In this document: positions 30,372 to 30,605 of the stretch, one piece after another | Layout of the letters: every line of letters starts with the position of its first letter | How positions within the stretch are numbered: position 1 is the stretch's first letter | DNA from: a virus | Direction: 5' to 3' (one strand) | Virus record (IMG/VR): IMGVR_UViG_3300028030_000044 | Coordinates: 1 to 30,605 of that record | Length of the DNA stretch: 30,605 bases | The notes under the pieces: model-generated | Seen by the model: only the letters and a program-made list of their open reading frames with translations | Told to the model about the DNA's origin: nothing | Database searches by the model: none | Program-made: the position numbers and the translations under genes

Positions 30372-30522
30372 GGCATGGCCTCATGGCCTCATGGCCCCAT
30401 GGCCCCATGGCCTCACAGCCTCATGGCTTCATGGCCCCTGGCCTGACTGCCCATGTCCTCATGGCCCCAGTGCCCCATGGCCTCATGGCCCCAGTGCCCC
30501 ATGGCCTCATGGCCTCACAGCC
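30372..30522. repeat. Degenerate octamer tandem repeat (GGCCYCAT)
   Basis: About 18 units of eight bases, consensus GGCCTCAT or GGCCCCAT, with single-base variants such as CTCACAGC and CCCAGTGC. The open frame across it is low-complexity (PHGLMAP, MASQPHG) and has no support as a gene. Beyond it (30523-30605) I see only a TATAGT and a small CGCCG/CGGCG hairpin near 30582. Confidence 0.8.
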
Positions 30523-30605
30523 GCGCCTTTCAGCCTTTCCCTTTCACTCGCTATAGTGTGCTACTGTGGAGCATCCCCAGACGCCGGATATACGGCGCTT
30601 CGGGT

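Noticed and set aside
30329-30556. Open frame of 75 codons over the octamer tract
   Set aside because: Low-complexity translation of the repeat (PHGLMA and MASQPHG), with no ribosome-binding site.

Overview
The window reads as part of a tailed-phage genome, or a prophage, of an alphaproteobacterium. The host inference rests on four things seen here: a GcrA-like regulator with a GapR/DUF2312 protein beside it, a free-standing DnaA domain IV protein in the same operon, perfect TTAA-N7-TTAA (CtrA-type) boxes at promoters, and dense GANTC (CcrM-type) sites in the right-arm leaders. No rRNA, tRNA, transposase, integrase or CRISPR was seen.

Left arm, 1-13008, plus strand: one tightly coupled late operon, mostly with ATGA or 1-4 base junctions. 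It holds the end of the tape measure protein, three tail-tip structural proteins, a DUF2163 protein, a small hub-like protein plus the large hub/tip protein, a GH19-type endolysin with a C-terminal membrane segment, overlapping Rz/Rz1 spanins, a membrane coiled-coil protein (holin candidate), a receptor-binding fibre with a probable chaperone, and a permuted NlpC/P60-like hydrolase.

Middle, 13005-23412, minus strand: a long operon converging on the late operon. From its promoter (23383-23412) it runs through small unknown proteins (one bearing a recent partial duplication), a dCMP deaminase, two tandem paralogues, a PAPS-reductase-like protein, an HNH-AP2 endonuclease, an adenine methylase (D12 class), a cytosine-5 methylase, a dATP/dGTP diphosphohydrolase-like fusion, then GapR, a membrane protein, DnaA domain IV, an MT-A70 methylase and the GcrA-like protein. 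It combines nucleotide metabolism, DNA modification and mimics of host cell-cycle regulators.

23181-23994 is an 814-base non-coding block with promoter, leader hairpin, three hairpin terminators, a 33-base repeat family and three tandem 28-base hairpin repeats. 23995-26856 is a second minus-strand operon of small unknown proteins.

26857-27500 is a divergent control region. Two nearly identical CtrA-box promoters point outwards, and between them lie further CtrA full sites and TTAACCAT half-sites. From 27501 the plus strand carries a 589-residue unknown protein and three small proteins, two of them behind the same promoter architecture (TTAA-N7-TTAR-N11-TATAAC). The last 230 bases are a degenerate octamer repeat tract.

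The most interesting reading is that this phage is wired into the host CtrA-GcrA-CcrM-DnaA cell-cycle circuit: it appears to use CtrA as activator or repressor of its right-arm and early operons, and it encodes its own GcrA-like, GapR-like and DnaA-domain-IV proteins and several DNA methylases. All functional statements are inference from sequence motifs.
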